64,000 nucleotides of DNA, taken from Lysobacter_K sp043738095 (lineage in GTDB: Bacteria; Pseudomonadota; Gammaproteobacteria; Xanthomonadales; Xanthomonadaceae). The notes beneath the pieces were generated by a model. That model did no database searches. It was not told the origin of the DNA and saw only the letters and a program-made list of their open reading frames with translations. The position numbers and the translations under genes were made by a program. The DNA lies in NCBI GenBank assembly GCA_043738095.1, contig JAYSZI010000012.1, forward strand, positions 62,001 through 126,000, given 5' to 3'. Position 1 is the stretch's first letter. Each line of letters starts with the position of its first letter. This document shows positions 62,322 to 64,000 of the stretch, piece by piece.

Positions 62322-62410
62322 ATGTGCGACGTGGGAAGTGTCTCTGACACCGTTCGTTCGGCTCGAGCGGTTTCGATTCAAACGCTAATGTTCTCTGACC
62401 CCATTTTTTA

Positions 62411-62863
62411 CTATTCCTGTTCGTCGTCGCGTAGGGACGGATAAGCGATTGCAACCTGCTCCTGGTTCAGATGCATAAAACAAGCGTCGACTTTGTCCAA
62501 GAGCGAGGAGTCAGGCACGTCAATCGAGATATATCTGAACTTCTTCAACTCCTCAACATTGCAACCCAACTCTTGCAGACAGCGAATTTCATCCGCATAG
62601 GAATACTCGCCATAAAACATCACCCACACCGTGCTTCTCTTGGATTCTCCGACCTGTGTCCACGACAAGACGTTGCCGAGTCCGTCCTCATCAATTTCTA
62701 GAACGTCTCCGACGGAAATGCCTCCCAAGAAAAACGGTGGGACCTCCACGCGGTAACCGTCAATGGTTCGGCCAAGAATCAAACACTCCTTGGCGACGGG
62801 AGGCCAATCATCATTGGCCTCCAAGTCAAAAAGAAGCTCCACACGGCCCTCGCTATTTTTCAT
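62411..62863 (-). CDS. DUF4265 protein, candidate immunity protein
   Basis: This 150-residue acidic protein resembles DUF4265, with VEVPPFFLGGISVGDVLEI near 39-57 and a STVWVMFY strand. Its start overlaps the RHS-toxin gene by 11 bp, so it is translationally coupled. Genes placed directly after an RHS toxin tip usually encode the cognate immunity protein, so it probably neutralises the nuclease tip. This is inference from position. Confidence 0.7.
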   Translation of the reverse strand: MKNSEGRVELLFDLEANDDWPPVAKECLILGRTIDGYRVEVPPFFLGGISVGDVLEIDEDGLGNVLSWTQVGESKRSTVWVMFYGEYSYADEIRCLQELGCNVEELKKFRYISIDVPDSSLLDKVDACFMHLNQEQVAIAYPSLRDDEQE

Positions 62864-64000
62864 TCCGATGTCGCCCTACATGGCATTCCGGACACAGTAC
62901 CTTGCCTTCGCTATGCTTTCCGCCGCCGTCTTTGATCGCTGGATCATGATGAACCTGCGCCTGGTCCGAAGGTGTCTTAACCCCTTTTTCGTTACCAACA
63001 CTACGCACAGGCTTCGCGCAGTCATCGCATTTCATCTGCCCGTCATTTCTGGCCGCGTTTTCGTTCTTGAAGCCCTTCTTTTGACCCGGGGTGAATTCGC
63101 CAGCGGCTCGCCGGGCCTTCGCCTTTGTGAGCTGTTTCGCACCCTGCTTAATCACCACCTTGCCTAAGTTCTTAACGGTGGGCATGGGTATGCCAGTCGT
63201 TTGTTCGACGGCCTCGCTTGCCAGTTCTTTCGCAATGAAAATTACGACCGGAATCAGAAAGGCCACCCGTCCATCGGGATCAATAAACTTGTACGGATTG
63301 TTATTGGCGTACCAGTAGCGGTTGAAGTTCGCTCCGGTATTGCCGTCGGCCGTTACCGGATCAACGCTCAAGAACCTTCCGAGGGTGGGATCGTAATAGC
63401 GCTGCTGCATATACGTCAGCCCGGTCTCGCCATCCATCACGTGCCCGGTATACCCCACCCCGTTGACCGTCTTGCCTATCGCCGCGCCATACGGCTCCCA
63501 CTTGGTCCGATCCACCACCTGCCCACCGCTGTCCGTCGTCGCCACCGGGCTGCCCAGCGCATCGGTGTGCTGGTACTTGGTCACCGTGGCCCCCGTGGCC
63601 CACATGCGGTCGATCGTGGCGATCAGACTGCCGCCCAGGTACACGTGATCCACGCCTTTGCTCTCGCGGTCGTTGTGCTGGTACACCACCTGCCCGCTCT
63701 GGCTGTACATCGACAGGATCGGCCCCTTGCCCGTGGCCCACGCCATGACGCGGCGGCCCTGACCGTCGTAGCGGTAGGTTTCCTTACCCGCCACCGCGCG
63801 CAGGCGGTTGCCGTAGTCGAAACTGTACTGCTGGGCGTTCTTGTCGCTGAGGTTGCCCTGCACGTCGTACTCCAGCGCGATGGTCCGCTGGCCGGCGTTG
63901 TTGTGCACCAGCGACAGGCGGTTTTGGCTGTCGTACAGGTAATTGTGCTCTTTCACCCCGGCCAGCTTCGACGACGTCATGTTGTCCAGCGCGTCGTAGG
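62853..64000 (-). CDS. RHS-repeat protein, C-terminal part with HNH-like nuclease tip (5' end outside window)
   Basis: The frame stays open to the right window edge, so only the C-terminal ~380 residues are seen. RHS/YD repeats are followed by the core end motif MQQRYYDPTLGRFLSVDP, a short hydrophobic segment (VAFLIPVVIFIAKEL) and a toxin tip. The tip has CDDC and CPEC pairs and HHDPAIKDGG, a zinc-supported HNH endonuclease pattern. It is probably a polymorphic toxin delivered to competitors. The DUF4265 gene downstream overlaps its end and is the likely immunity gene. The codons of the tip and immunity gene are less GC-rich than the RHS core. Confidence 0.88.
   Translation of the reverse strand, partial: YDALDNMTSSKLAGVKEHNYLYDSQNRLSLVHNNAGQRTIALEYDVQGNLSDKNAQQYSFDYGNRLRAVAGKETYRYDGQGRRVMAWATGKGPILSMYSQSGQVVYQHNDRESKGVDHVYLGGSLIATIDRMWATGATVTKYQHTDALGSPVATTDSGGQVVDRTKWEPYGAAIGKTVNGVGYTGHVMDGETGLTYMQQRYYDPTLGRFLSVDPVTADGNTGANFNRYWYANNNPYKFIDPDGRVAFLIPVVIFIAKELASEAVEQTTGIPMPTVKNLGKVVIKQGAKQLTKAKARRAAGEFTPGQKKGFKNENAARNDGQMKCDDCAKPVRSVGNEKGVKTPSDQAQVHHDPAIKDGGGKHSEGKVLCPECHVGRHRNEK

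Larger units (their letters stand above)
61640..62401. repeat. Nested direct repeats bracketing the XRE gene
   Basis: The outer pair ATGTTCTCTGACCC is at 61640-61653 and 62388-62401. The inner 21-bp pair, core AAGTGTCTCTGACACCGTT, is at 61818-61838 and 62334-62354. Both pairs are in the same orientation and the XRE regulator at 61888-62268 lies between them. They could be ends of a small mobile cassette or regulatory words; the sequence alone does not decide. Confidence 0.65.

Noticed and set aside
1..64000. tRNA, rRNA, CRISPR array, integrase or transposase
   Set aside because: Reading both strands by eye showed no cloverleaf, repeat-spacer array or recombinase motif; short repeats are described separately.

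Overview
The window is about 64 kb of GC-rich gammaproteobacterial chromosome. Gene content and order fit the Xanthomonadales (Lysobacteraceae/Xanthomonadaceae): miaA-hfq-hflX-hflK-hflC-yjeT-purA; truD-ispF-ispD-ftsB-eno-kdsA-pyrG; kdsD-kdsC-lptC-lptA-lptB-rpoN-hpf-ptsN-hprK-rapZ followed by EIIA-Man/HPr/EI; and several secreted proteases. This placement is inferred from synteny and protein signatures; no database search was possible. No tRNA, rRNA, CRISPR array, integrase or transposase gene was recognised.

Region 1 (1-5.5 kb) is an accessory type I restriction-modification locus with unusual order: hsdR (3' part only), hsdS, a 64-codon coupled frame, a Fic-domain protein, then hsdM. A 17-bp palindrome core occurs twice, once before fic and once before hsdM, and a nested ~94-bp inverted repeat starts at the fic stop codon. 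A YegD-like Hsp70 follows (5.7-7.2 kb). Region 2 (7.2-12.4 kb) is a BlaI/M56 regulatory pair plus an S41 peptidase. The same TACTA-N6-TAGTA operator lies before blaI and before the peptidase gene. A repeat cluster and a hemerythrin-like protein come next.

Region 3 (12.5-30 kb, almost all minus strand) is housekeeping: purA, yjeT, the FtsH-modulating hflKC pair, hflX, hfq, miaA, a proline/sodium symporter, folP, ftsH and rlmE. Divergent from these are yhbY, an Mth938-like gene and an M15-like lipoprotein. Then comes the nlpD-yqaA-pcm-surE chain with ATGA-type overlaps. Region 4 (30-39.5 kb) holds an Smr protein, truD, isoprenoid genes ispF/ispD, ftsB, eno, kdsA, pyrG, murA and a BolA-family gene.

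Region 5 (39.6-53.1 kb, plus strand) carries Kdo synthesis and LPS export genes, then rpoN, hpf and a regulatory phosphotransferase set. In that set, EIIA-Man and HPr are joined by an overlooked 33-codon acidic frame coupled at both ends. mgtE and a GRDP-like gene follow. Region 6 (53.2-57.9 kb) has pyrB-ruvX-yqgE, an M49-like metallopeptidase lipoprotein and a 3-methyladenine glycosylase.

Region 7 (58-64 kb) is accessory. It has a secreted S8 protease with a PA insert, divergent from a cysteine-rich secreted protein of unknown function. Next is an XRE regulator bracketed by two nested pairs of direct repeats. Last is the C-terminal end of an RHS protein with an HNH-nuclease-like tip, overlapping a DUF4265 candidate immunity gene. 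The RHS gene runs off the window end.
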